Of a stretch of 19,748 nucleotides of DNA, positions 6,580-14,589 are shown piece after piece. The stretch covers positions 1-19,748 of the forward strand of contig DATKEG010000243.1 of assembly GCA_035544515.1 (NCBI GenBank). The letters run 5' to 3'. Under the pieces are notes generated by a model. The model was not told where the DNA came from and did no database searches. It saw only the letters and a program-made list of their open reading frames with translations. The position numbers and the translations under genes were made by a program. Positions within the stretch are counted from its first letter, which is position 1, and each line of letters opens with the position of its first letter. This DNA is from DATKEG01 sp035544515. GTDB taxonomy: Bacteria > Acidobacteriota > Vicinamibacteria > Fen-336.

Positions 6580-7392
6580 ATGACGCCTGTCCTCGTCTCG
6601 CTCCTCCTCCTGGCCGGCCCTTCGACCACACCCGCAGACGCACAGCCCCCGAGCGAGGCTCCGCCCGCGGTCGCCGACCTCGCCCGTTTCCTCCCGCCGG
6701 AGGACCTCGAGCACGACGGCCGGCGCACGCTGGGCCAGCTCCCGAACAACCTGGGTCGCAGCTTCACGGCCGTGTTCGCCAGGGACAGCCTGGCGCCGCT
6801 GCTCGTGGGAACGCTCGCCGCGGGCACCGCGCGGTTTGCCGACACCGGCACGCGGTCGCACCTCCTCGGGTACGCTCCGGGCGTCTCCCGCGCCGCGTCC
6901 ACGGCCGGAGGCGCCGGCTTCATGCTGCCCGCCACGCTCGGCCTCTTCGCCGCCGGCCGGTTGAGTCACAGCGGCCGATTCCGGGCCTTCAGCTACGACG
7001 CCACGCAGGCCGTGGCCGTGAGCGCGGTCTACACGCACGCGCTGAAGCGGATGGCGGGGCGCACGCGCCCGGACGGCTCCAACACGCTTTCGTTCCCTTC
7101 CGGCCATACCTCGTCGACGGTGGCCTGGGCGGCGGTGGCCCAGGCCCATTACGGCTGGAGGGCGGGCGTGCCCTCCTACGCCGCCGCCGGCCTGATCGGA
7201 CTGTCGCGGATCACGAACGACAAGCACCACCTCTCGGACGTGCTCGCCGGTGCCGCGGTCGGCTACGTCACCGGCCGCGCGGTCATGCGCGCCAACGGTC
7301 TGCCGGCCGCGCACAAGAAGGTCTTCACGCTGCATCCCCTGAGCGACGCGCAGGGCGGCGGCGTGGGCGTGGGCGCTTCCTTCTCCTGGTAG
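6580..7392 (+). CDS. PAP2-family phosphatase, exported
   Basis: A 270-residue type-2 phosphatidic acid phosphatase family protein. The three-part active site is intact: K156-x6-R163-P, P173-S-G-H176 and S209-R210-x5-H216-x3-D220. These residues form the vanadium-haloperoxidase-like site that hydrolyses phosphate esters such as phosphatidate or undecaprenyl pyrophosphate. An N-terminal hydrophobic stretch (1-18) with PADAQ near 18-22 looks like a cleavable signal peptide. The C-terminus ends in GVGVGASFSW, an alternating pattern with a terminal aromatic reminiscent of outer-membrane strands. Hydrophobic segments are moderate in length. The protein may act in the periplasm or outer membrane; substrate unknown. 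The ATG at 6580 follows a TACAAT box and no ribosome-binding site. It is followed by tRNA-Glu. Confidence 0.9.
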   Translation: MTPVLVSLLLLAGPSTTPADAQPPSEAPPAVADLARFLPPEDLEHDGRRTLGQLPNNLGRSFTAVFARDSLAPLLVGTLAAGTARFADTGTRSHLLGYAPGVSRAASTAGGAGFMLPATLGLFAAGRLSHSGRFRAFSYDATQAVAVSAVYTHALKRMAGRTRPDGSNTLSFPSGHTSSTVAWAAVAQAHYGWRAGVPSYAAAGLIGLSRITNDKHHLSDVLAGAAVGYVTGRAVMRANGLPAAHKKVFTLHPLSDAQGGGVGVGASFSW

Positions 7393-7439
7393 GTCCGCCG
7401 TCACAGTCGGTTCGCCGGGCGACCCACCCACGGTAGTGT

Positions 7440-7445
7440 TATCCT
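7440..7445 (+). promoter_or_regulatory. -10-like element for tRNA-Glu
   Basis: TATCCT, twelve bases upstream of the mature tRNA 5' end. No strong -35 element is recognised. Processing by RNase P would remove a leader of only about five to seven bases. Confidence 0.4.
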
Positions 7446-7457
7446 GTGGCCGACCAC

Positions 7458-7534
7458 GACCCTGTGGTGCAGAGGCCCAGCACGTCACCCTTTCAAGGTG
7501 AAGATCGAGGGTTCGAATCCCTCCAGGGTCGCCA
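7458..7534 (+). tRNA. tRNA-Glu (anticodon TTC), CCA encoded
   Basis: A full cloverleaf folds by hand. Acceptor: 7458-7464 with 7524-7530. D stem: GTGC (7467-7470) with GCAC (7480-7483), loop AGAGGCCCA. Anticodon stem: TCACC (7485-7489) with GGTGA (7497-7501), loop CTTTCAA with anticodon TTC at 7492-7494. The variable loop has five bases. T arm: GAGGG (7507-7511), TTCGAAT, CCCTC (7519-7523). Discriminator G7531 is followed by an encoded CCA. The U11-A24 pair and the D loop match the identity pattern of bacterial tRNA-Glu. It decodes GAA and GAG. Confidence 0.97.
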
Positions 7535-7706
7535 GATCCTACCCGCTCAACACACCTCGAGCCGTTCGTCGGGCACGATCGGTCAGTGCCGGGACGGCCG
7601 CGTGCTGCGAATGGGGTCTCTGACCCTTGACTTGGCCCTCAAAGAGCGCACACTGAAATCGGGCTCCCCCACGGGATCCCGGCTTGGGACATCGGATCCA
7701 CTGGTC
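7535..7706. other. Non-coding stretch after tRNA-Glu, lower GC
   Basis: I see no convincing gene here. Composition drops below the surroundings, and it contains small palindromes: GGGTC-TCT-GACCC (7615-7627), followed by TTGACTTGG, and GGGATCCC (7673-7680). Frames that cross it on either strand have poor codon structure, including one that would read through the tRNA. It could be a remnant of an integrated or repetitive element behind a tRNA gene. No direct repeat of the tRNA 3' end was found in the window. Confidence 0.45.
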
Positions 7707-7838
7707 ATGAACCTGCTTCCGGTCGAGCGCGCGGAGACCGCCGGCGCCTCGGCATTCCTGGCAGGGGGCGTCACGACGGTCACGGTAGGCGCGGCCGTTG
7801 GGGAGCGGGAGGCCTGGGCCACGTCGGCTCGCCGATGA
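7707..7838 (+). CDS. Possible 43-residue small ORF, coupled to the next gene
   Basis: An ATG-initiated 43-residue frame with mostly G/C third positions. Its TGA (7836-7838) overlaps the ATG of the following 93-residue ORF (ATGA, 7835-7838), a common coupling arrangement. Residues about 14-32 (ASAFLAGGVTTVTVGAAVG) are hydrophobic and could span or associate with a membrane. There is no Shine-Dalgarno or clear promoter. No family is recognised. The stop-start overlap is the main argument for it; a chance frame remains likely. Confidence 0.28.
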   Translation: MNLLPVERAETAGASAFLAGGVTTVTVGAAVGEREAWATSARR

Positions 7839-8116
7839 AGCCGAGCCCACACCGCGCAATCGAGAACGGCGACACCGGCGTCTGGTTCATGATCGGCATG
7901 CTTCCGGCCGATCACGAGGAGATCACCACGGCCCTCGTTTCGCTGGTGCAGGCGGGATTCACGGTGACCGTGACGTCGCCGCCGGGCTTGACGGAGCATC
8001 TGGGCTGGCGGGTGTTGCTGGACCGGCCGGGGCGGCACACCTCTTTCCGCATGCGGGTCGGCGCAGGCCCGGCCGAATGGGCTGCGGCGGTCGGTTCGGC
8101 TCTCCGGTACCACTGA
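7835..8116 (+). CDS. Hypothetical protein (93 aa)
   Basis: A 93-residue frame with consistently G/C third positions and alternating strand-helix character. It contains TGVWFMIGMLPADHEEITTAL (14-34), VSLVQAGFTVTVTSPP (35-50), GWRVLLDRPGRHTSFRMRVG and AAVGSALRYH at the end. This suggests a small alpha/beta domain, perhaps dimeric. I do not recognise the family. The ATG at 7835 overlaps the preceding small ORF stop; an alternative start is the ATG of Met19, but the upstream codons look coding. A GGGAGG lies about 20 bases upstream, too far for a normal ribosome-binding site. The next small gene starts 71 bases downstream with its own promoter-like element. Confidence 0.55.
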   Translation: MKPSPHRAIENGDTGVWFMIGMLPADHEEITTALVSLVQAGFTVTVTSPPGLTEHLGWRVLLDRPGRHTSFRMRVGAGPAEWAAAVGSALRYH

Positions 8117-8152
8117 TCGATCCTGCGGCGACGTCGCGGCGGCACGCCGGTT

Positions 8153-8180
8153 TGCCCTGCCCGCGCGACCGCGGTACGCT
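8153..8180 (+). promoter_or_regulatory. Promoter of the 103-residue ORF
   Basis: TTGCCC (8153-8158) and TACGCT (8175-8180) are separated by 16 bases; shifting the -35 by one gives 17. The GTG start follows the -10 box after seven bases, so the transcript is predicted to be leaderless. Confidence 0.5.
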
Positions 8181-8187
8181 CGTTGCG

Positions 8188-8499
8188 GTGATCCTCGCCG
8201 TCGATCCGGGCCACGCGGGCGAGCGGCACGAGGCGCGGATCTGCGCGCTGCTCTGGAGCGGAGACGCGGAGCCCCGCCTCCTCGCGTCCGAGAACTGCCG
8301 CGGCGTCCACGAGTTCAAGGTCTGGCTGGTCCGGGAGCGCGCTCGCTGGCTGGGTGGGGTCATCACCGTCCAGTGGAGCGCGCGGCTGGTCGCCAACACG
8401 CCGCTCGTGGCGGCGATCCTGGAGGTCCTCATCGACCAGAGGCCGCCCGAACCGGACGAGCCGTCCGCCGAGACCCCCGTCCTGCGCCGGTCCTATTGA
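8188..8499 (+). CDS. Hypothetical protein (103 aa), N-terminal DPG motif
   Basis: A 103-residue frame from GTG to TGA with strong G/C third positions. The N-terminus VILAVDPGHAGERHEARICALLWSG resembles the first two strands of RNase H-like domains (RuvC starts with a similar I-x-x-D-P-G). Two further segments, EFKVWLVRERARWLGGVITVQW and TPLVAAILEVLI, look like a helix-strand unit. The domain seems too short for a full RNase H fold, and further catalytic acids are not evident, so this is only a resemblance. The tail is Pro/Glu-rich. It has its own promoter-like element. The stop codon overlaps the left arm of a hairpin at 8498-8519. No family is recognised. Confidence 0.6.
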   Translation: MILAVDPGHAGERHEARICALLWSGDAEPRLLASENCRGVHEFKVWLVRERARWLGGVITVQWSARLVANTPLVAAILEVLIDQRPPEPDEPSAETPVLRRSY

Positions 8500-8519
8500 C
8501 CGTCTGAGCCTCGACGGTC
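8498..8519. terminator. Hairpin between convergent genes
   Basis: A perfect 7-bp inverted repeat, GACCGTC (8498-8504) and GACGGTC (8513-8519), with an 8-base loop. It starts within the stop codon of the 103-residue ORF and lies about 50 bases from the stop of the convergent CorC-type gene. There is no U-tract on either side, so a bidirectional weak terminator is only a suggestion. Confidence 0.35.
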
Positions 8520-8566
8520 GTCGTGCTTCGCGAGACCCCCGCCACGAGGGCGACCGCCGCGAGCAA

Positions 8567-9889
8567 TCAGCGCGCGGCCTCGGGCGCGGCCACCGGAGAC
8601 TCCCCTCTCTCCACCCGGACGCGCGCGATCCGGCGTCCATCCATGGCCAGCACGTGGATGCGGTGCGGCGGAACGTGCACGATCTCGCCGCCGCGCGGGA
8701 TGGCGCCCAACCGGTCGAAGACGAGCCCCGCCACGGTGAGGTACTCGTCGGACTGCGGCAGCTGGAACCCGAACTGCTCGTTCAACTCGCGCAGCGAACA
8801 TCCACCGTCGGCTTCCACGGACCCGTCCGGCAGCGCCCGCACGGACTCGATGGGGGCCTTGTGCTCGTCGTGTATCTCGCCCACGATGACCTCGAGCAGG
8901 TCCTCCATGGTGACCAGCCCGAGCGTGGATCCGCGCTCGTCGACGACGAGCGCCATGTGGACGCGCGCGGCGCGCATCTCCGACAGCAACGCGGTCGCCC
9001 TCTTGTTCCAGGGAACGATGAAGGCGGGCCGGGCGATGCTGGCCAGGTCCAGCGGCGTGCCGCGCAAGGCGGCCTCGTAGACGTCGCGCGCGTAGACGAA
9101 GCCCTGCACGTCGTCGAGCCCTTCGCGATAGACGGGAAACCGGGTATGGCCCGACTCGCGAATGCGGCGCATGGCGTCGTCCAGGGTGGCCGAGAGGGGG
9201 ATGGCCACGATGCGGGTGTGGGGCGTCATCACCTCGCGCACCTCCCGGTCCTGGAACTCGACGGCCCCGCTCACGAGGTCGCCGTGGACGATCCCCTGCG
9301 CCTCGGCCTCGCTGACCATCATGCGCAGGTCGTCGAGGGTGTGGAACGGCCGGTCCACGAGGTTCTTCTGGCGGAGGAGCCTGAGGAACACCCGCGAGGA
9401 GGCGGTGAGGACGGACACGACCGGCCGGCTCCAGTTCCGCAGGGCCAGGATGGGCCGGGCCAGCGCCAGGGCGATCGCGTCCGCGTGCCGCACGGCCAGC
9501 GACTTCGGGACCAGCTCGCCGACGACCAGGGACAGGTAGGCGATGGTGCCGACCACCGCCGCCACCGCCACGGGCTCCGCCACGGCCTGCGCCCAGGCGA
9601 ACGGCAGCGAGGCCACGAGCGGTTCCACGCGGCGGATGGCCGACACCCCGCCGACGGCCGAGGCCAGGGTACCGACGACCGTCACTCCGATCTGCACCGT
9701 GGCCAGAAAGCGGTCGGGGTCGGCTTTCAGCTCCAGGAGCGCGCGCGCGTTGCGCTCGCCCGCGCTCGCGCGGGCCTGGATGCGCGCGCGGCGCGCGCTG
9801 ACGATCGCGATCTCCGCGCCGGCGAAGAAGCCGTTGATCAGGATGAGCATCCCGATCAACAGCAGCTCGATCAGGAATCGGTCGGTCAC
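8567..9889 (-). CDS. CNNM/CorC-type hemolysin-family membrane protein
   Basis: A 440-residue protein of the HlyC/CorC/TlyC (CNNM) family. Residues 5-190 form the DUF21 transmembrane domain: ILINGFFAGAEIAIVSARRARI (17-38), FLATVQIGVTVVGTLASAVGG (61-81) and the GELVPKSLA motif (124-132). A CBS pair covers about 220-340 (REVMTPHTRIVAI, HTRFPVYRE, LVTMEDLLEVIVGEI). The CorC_HlyC domain closes the protein at about 355-435 (DGSVEADGGCSLRELNEQFG). Relatives transport or sense Mg2+ and other divalent cations; the hemolysin label is historical. The GTG at 9889 begins directly at the first helix and follows a close GAGGA. A long frame runs upstream through copA but is a shadow. The gene is divergent from copA and shares a 135-base intergenic region. 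Confidence 0.92.
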   Translation of the reverse strand: MTDRFLIELLLIGMLILINGFFAGAEIAIVSARRARIQARASAGERNARALLELKADPDRFLATVQIGVTVVGTLASAVGGVSAIRRVEPLVASLPFAWAQAVAEPVAVAAVVGTIAYLSLVVGELVPKSLAVRHADAIALALARPILALRNWSRPVVSVLTASSRVFLRLLRQKNLVDRPFHTLDDLRMMVSEAEAQGIVHGDLVSGAVEFQDREVREVMTPHTRIVAIPLSATLDDAMRRIRESGHTRFPVYREGLDDVQGFVYARDVYEAALRGTPLDLASIARPAFIVPWNKRATALLSEMRAARVHMALVVDERGSTLGLVTMEDLLEVIVGEIHDEHKAPIESVRALPDGSVEADGGCSLRELNEQFGFQLPQSDEYLTVAGLVFDRLGAIPRGGEIVHVPPHRIHVLAMDGRRIARVRVERGESPVAAPEAAR

Positions 9890-10009
9890 GTTCCTCGTGG
9901 GCGGAGATACACTGGCCGGGCGCTTCCGCCGCGCGCGAGGCCGGGAGCCCTCGATCTTAGTATGGAAACCTGTAAGGACCCTCGTCCCGGCCGCGTCGGC
10001 CCGGACACA

Positions 10010-10018
10010 GGAAGGGAG
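10010..10018 (+). promoter_or_regulatory. Shine-Dalgarno of copA
   Basis: GGAAGGGAG ends six bases before the GTG at 10025. The spacing is ideal and supports this GTG as the start, which places the YHS domain exactly at the N-terminus. The promoter itself is not clear; TAGTAT around 9958-9963 is a candidate -10. Confidence 0.75.
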
Positions 10019-10024
10019 TGACCC

Positions 10025-12327
<2,303 letters not shown>

Positions 12328-12331
<4 letters not shown>

Positions 12332-13128
12332 GGCCGGTCACGGCCGGACGGCCGTCTTGCTCCGCGGCCGTCCGCCTCCGGGACGTATTTGAGCACCCGC
12401 ACCGCCTCGAGGGTGACCAGGCCTTCGTTCACCAGCTCGTCCACGACCGGGAGGAACGCGCGTACCTTCTCCTCCGCGTCCACGATCTCGATGACGACGG
12501 GCAGGTCCGTGGACATCTCCAGGAGCTTCGCGGAGTGCACGCGCGAGTGCCTTCCGAAGCCGAGGGGGCCCTTCAGGACCGTGGCTCCGGCCAGGTGCGC
12601 CTCGCGAGCCCGGTGCACGATCGCCTCGTAGAGCGGACGCCCCGTGCCCTCCTCGCGATCGCTCTCTCCGATGAAGACCCGCAGCAGGACGCCGTCTTCG
12701 GGGATCTTCATCGTGTTCACCCTCCATGCGGTGCGGGCTTCCCTGGTGCCGATGACGTCGCACCGCGGCGTGGCATCCCCGGGCTCTGGTCGAGCGTGCC
12801 CCCCGCGGTAGAGCACGACGTGCGCGCGTTCGAGCGTGATCGTCCCGTCCTTCATGGCGGGCTCGAGGCGAGCCAGGAGCCTCTCCACGTGACGGGGGCC
12901 GTCCACCACTTCGACGATGACCGGGACCTCGTGCCCGAGCCCCCAGGGTTTGTCCTCGATCAGCGAGCCATCGCCACGCAGGCCCATGACGCCCTTCAGC
13001 ACGGTGGCGCCCTGGGCGCCCTCGCGCCGGGCGGTCTCCACGATCCACTCGTAGAGCGGCAGGGCGCCGTGGCGGGTGAGGTTCGACAGGTGGACCCGGC
13101 ACAGCACCTGTTCCGCTTCGATCTTCAC
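12328..13128 (-). CDS. Double DUF190 protein (PII-like), CrcB partner
   Basis: A 266-residue protein made of two DUF190 domains. Domain 1 (about 1-108) has LPLYEWIVETARREGAQGATVLKG and VPVIVEVVD. Domain 2 (about 140-250) repeats the pattern with RPLYEAIVHRAREAHLAGATVLKG and LPVVIEIVD. DUF190 proteins have a PII-like ferredoxin fold and are usually single-domain partners of CrcB, as here. The joining linker (about 109-139) has no repeat of either domain. At residue 140 an ATG (12711-12709) with a GGAGG nine bases upstream could start domain 2 alone as a 127-residue protein. The full-length start is the GTG at 13128, ten bases after the crcB stop. The last codons overlap copA by the shared CTAG. 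Likely a regulator or accessory of fluoride export; the biochemical role is not established. Confidence 0.88.
12345..12374. terminator. 10-bp inverted repeat just past copA
   Basis: CGGACGGCCG (12345-12354) and CGGCCGTCCG (12365-12374) are perfect inverted arms around a 10-base loop, starting 13 bases after the copA stop. It lies inside the last codons of the convergent DUF190 gene. There is no U-tract. It is a candidate terminator hairpin for copA transcripts, or simply a structured C-terminal coding end. Confidence 0.4.
12721..12725 (-). promoter_or_regulatory. Internal Shine-Dalgarno before DUF190 domain 2
   Basis: GGAGG on the minus strand, nine bases before an in-frame ATG (12711-12709) that begins MKIPEDGVLLRVFIG, a normal DUF190 N-terminus. 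It could allow separate translation of the second domain. Confidence 0.55.
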
Positions 13129-13138
13129 CGCCGCCTCG

Positions 13139-13531
13139 CTACAGCCAGGACTTCCCGACCACGGCGCCCAGGCGCACGGCCATCAGGCCGGCGAAGACGC
13201 TCGCGACCACGTTCACGGCCGCGACGAGCCACGCCCCGTCCTCGAGCAGGGCGCTCGTCTCGTACTCGAAAGTCGAGAAGGTGGTGAAACCGCCGCAGAA
13301 GCCCACGCCGATGGCCAGCCGCAGCGCGTCGGCGTGGGGGACCGCCCGCTGGACCAGCAGCGCGCCCAGCACGCCGAGCACGAAGGAGCCGCTCACGTTG
13401 ATCAGGAAGGTCCCCATTGGAAAGCGGCCCTCCACGATCGCGCCGGCCCACCGGCCCACGATGAGTCTCGCGATGCCTCCGAGGGAGGACCCGATGCCGA
13501 CCAGGATGTACGGCATCATCCGCGCCATCAT
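13139..13531 (-). CDS. crcB: CrcB/Fluc fluoride channel
   Basis: A 130-residue four-helix membrane protein. The family signatures are GSSLGGIARLIVGRW (14-28), GTFLINVSGSFVLGVLGALL with N45 (40-59), and GFCGGFTTFSTFEYET (77-92). These line the fluoride pore of dual-topology Fluc channels, which relieve cytoplasmic fluoride stress. One gene copy suggests a homodimer. The first ATG (13531) has GAGGTGG just upstream and is preferred over several Met codons within the next 18 bases. A TAACAT box (13566-13561, minus) about 30 bases upstream may be the -10. No fluoride riboswitch (crcB motif) is recognisable in the short leader. It is followed after ten bases by the double-DUF190 gene, and is divergent from the sterol-desaturase-family gene. 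Confidence 0.93.
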   Translation of the reverse strand: MMARMMPYILVGIGSSLGGIARLIVGRWAGAIVEGRFPMGTFLINVSGSFVLGVLGALLVQRAVPHADALRLAIGVGFCGGFTTFSTFEYETSALLEDGAWLVAAVNVVASVFAGLMAVRLGAVVGKSWL

Positions 13532-13596
13532 CGCCACCTCGCGTCCCGTGAACGCCCGCGATGTTACCCGACGGCGGGGGGCGGCGCCTTTCCTGG

Positions 13597-13602
13597 TAGA
13601 GT
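13597..13602 (+). promoter_or_regulatory. -10-like hexamer for the fatty-acid hydroxylase-family gene
   Basis: TAGAGT, eleven bases before the ATG at 13614. No clear -35 and no Shine-Dalgarno. The transcript would have a leader of only a few bases. Confidence 0.35.
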
Positions 13603-13613
13603 GGAACCCTCGC

Positions 13614-14495
13614 ATGAGCGATCCCGGGACGGCGTTCGCCCTCGCGCGGCCCGCGGCCGTCGCCGTCGTCTCCCTCGTGGCGTTCGCATCCGGGCTGTTC
13701 CTCCTGGAGCGCCGGCGGCCGCTGCGCGCTCGGACGCGAGCCCTTCCGCCGCGCCTCTGGGTCAACGGGGTCCTCTCGGCATCGGCCATGGCCACGGCCG
13801 GCCTGGCGGTCCGTCCGGTGGCGGTGACCCTCCTCGGCTGGACGGCGGCCGAGCGGTTCGGGCTCATCGCGGCGGCGCGGCTGCCGCGGGTCGCGGGCTG
13901 GGTCGCGGCGTTCCTGCTCCTGGACCTGAGCTTCTACTACTGGCATCGGGCGAACCACCGGTGGCCGTTGCTCTGGCGGTTCCACAACGTGCACCACGTG
14001 GATCCCGACCTCGACGTCAGCACGGCCCTGCGGTTCCATTTCGGCGAGGTCGCCCTCTCCGCGGGCTTCCGGGCGGTTCAAGTGCTCCTGATCGGTCCCC
14101 CGGCGGCGGCCTACGTCGCGTACGAGGTGGTATTCCAGGCCAACACGCTCTTCCATCACAGCAACGCCCGGCTGCCGCTCGCGGTCGAGCGCGCGCTCAA
14201 CCGGCTGCTGGTCACCCCCCGCATGCACGGCATCCACCACTCGCAGGTCAAGGGAGAGACAAACTCGAACTACTCGGTGGTCTTCCCCTGGTGGGACAGG
14301 CTGCACCGCTCGCTCGTCCTGGGCATCCGCCAGCGCGACATCGCGATCGGAGTGCCGGGTTACGCCCGACCCGGGGACAACGGCCTGGCGGCCCTCGCCC
14401 TCCTGCCGTTCCGGAAGCAGAGAGACTACTGGGGCGAGCAGGCGCGGCCGGCGCGGACGGCGTCGCCCGGGGCGGCGACCGGGATGCTCGAATGA
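13614..14495 (+). CDS. Sterol desaturase/fatty acid hydroxylase family protein
   Basis: A 293-residue integral membrane di-iron enzyme. The His clusters are in order: H111-x3-H115 (WHRANHRW), H124-x2-HH (HNVHH, 124-128), HH at 181-182, and H205-x2-HH (HGIHH, 205-209). These match the eight-His metal site of the fatty acid hydroxylase superfamily. Hydrophobic segments precede the first cluster (about 13-31, 50-75, 95-110) and lie between clusters (145-178). Members hydroxylate or desaturate sterols, carotenoids or fatty acyl chains with O2; the substrate cannot be told from sequence. A late motif, SNYSVVFPWWDRLHRS, is also typical. The start is the ATG at 13614. The gene is divergent from crcB with 82 bases between starts. 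A short GC hairpin (14507-14521) follows its stop. Confidence 0.92.
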   Translation: MSDPGTAFALARPAAVAVVSLVAFASGLFLLERRRPLRARTRALPPRLWVNGVLSASAMATAGLAVRPVAVTLLGWTAAERFGLIAAARLPRVAGWVAAFLLLDLSFYYWHRANHRWPLLWRFHNVHHVDPDLDVSTALRFHFGEVALSAGFRAVQVLLIGPPAAAYVAYEVVFQANTLFHHSNARLPLAVERALNRLLVTPRMHGIHHSQVKGETNSNYSVVFPWWDRLHRSLVLGIRQRDIAIGVPGYARPGDNGLAALALLPFRKQRDYWGEQARPARTASPGAATGMLE

Positions 14496-14506
14496 GCTTC
14501 GTAGCG

Positions 14507-14521
14507 CGCGCCTTCGGCGCG
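14507..14521. terminator. Short GC hairpin after the hydroxylase-family gene
   Basis: CGCGCC (14507-14512) and GGCGCG (14516-14521) pair around a TTC loop, eleven bases after the stop codon. It lacks a U-tract, so terminator function is uncertain. Confidence 0.3.
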
Positions 14522-14531
14522 GATCACCAGT

Positions 14532-14570
14532 CGTACGGGGCCGCGGCACGTCGGTAGGCGCCCGCCCGCT
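14532..14570 (+). repeat. Imperfect direct repeat, left copy (flanks Ca2+-ATPase gene)
   Basis: Contains CGTACGGGGC (14532-14541), CACG (14547-14550) and GCGCCCGCCCGCT (14558-14570). The same three blocks occur in the same order at 17426-17470, across the end of the ATPase gene and the start of the helicase gene. The spacer lengths differ by six bases. Confidence 0.4.
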
Positions 14571-14574
14571 GAAA

Positions 14575-14580
14575 TAAGAT
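14575..14580 (+). promoter_or_regulatory. -10 element of the Ca2+-ATPase-helicase operon
   Basis: TAAGAT, nine bases before the ATG at 14590, within an unusually A/T-rich patch (AAATAAGAT) for this genome. No -35 consensus and no Shine-Dalgarno. Predicted leaderless or nearly so. Confidence 0.5.
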
Positions 14581-14589
14581 CGAGCGGAC

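Noticed and set aside
7458..7534. tRNA 3' end as an integration attachment site
   Set aside because: No second copy of the tRNA 3' sequence and no integrase gene are present in the window.
7446..7838. A 130-codon frame running through tRNA-Glu
   Set aside because: It reads through the cloverleaf, and its first part has poor coding composition. Only its last 43 codons are kept as a low-confidence ORF.
9890..10024. CueR or CsoR operator upstream of copA
   Set aside because: No ACCTTCC-type dyad with a 19-base spacer and no CsoR-like palindrome was found in the intergenic region.
13532..13613. Fluoride riboswitch upstream of crcB
   Set aside because: The short divergent region lacks the conserved crcB-motif core and pseudoknot pairing; there is too little leader after the TAACAT box.
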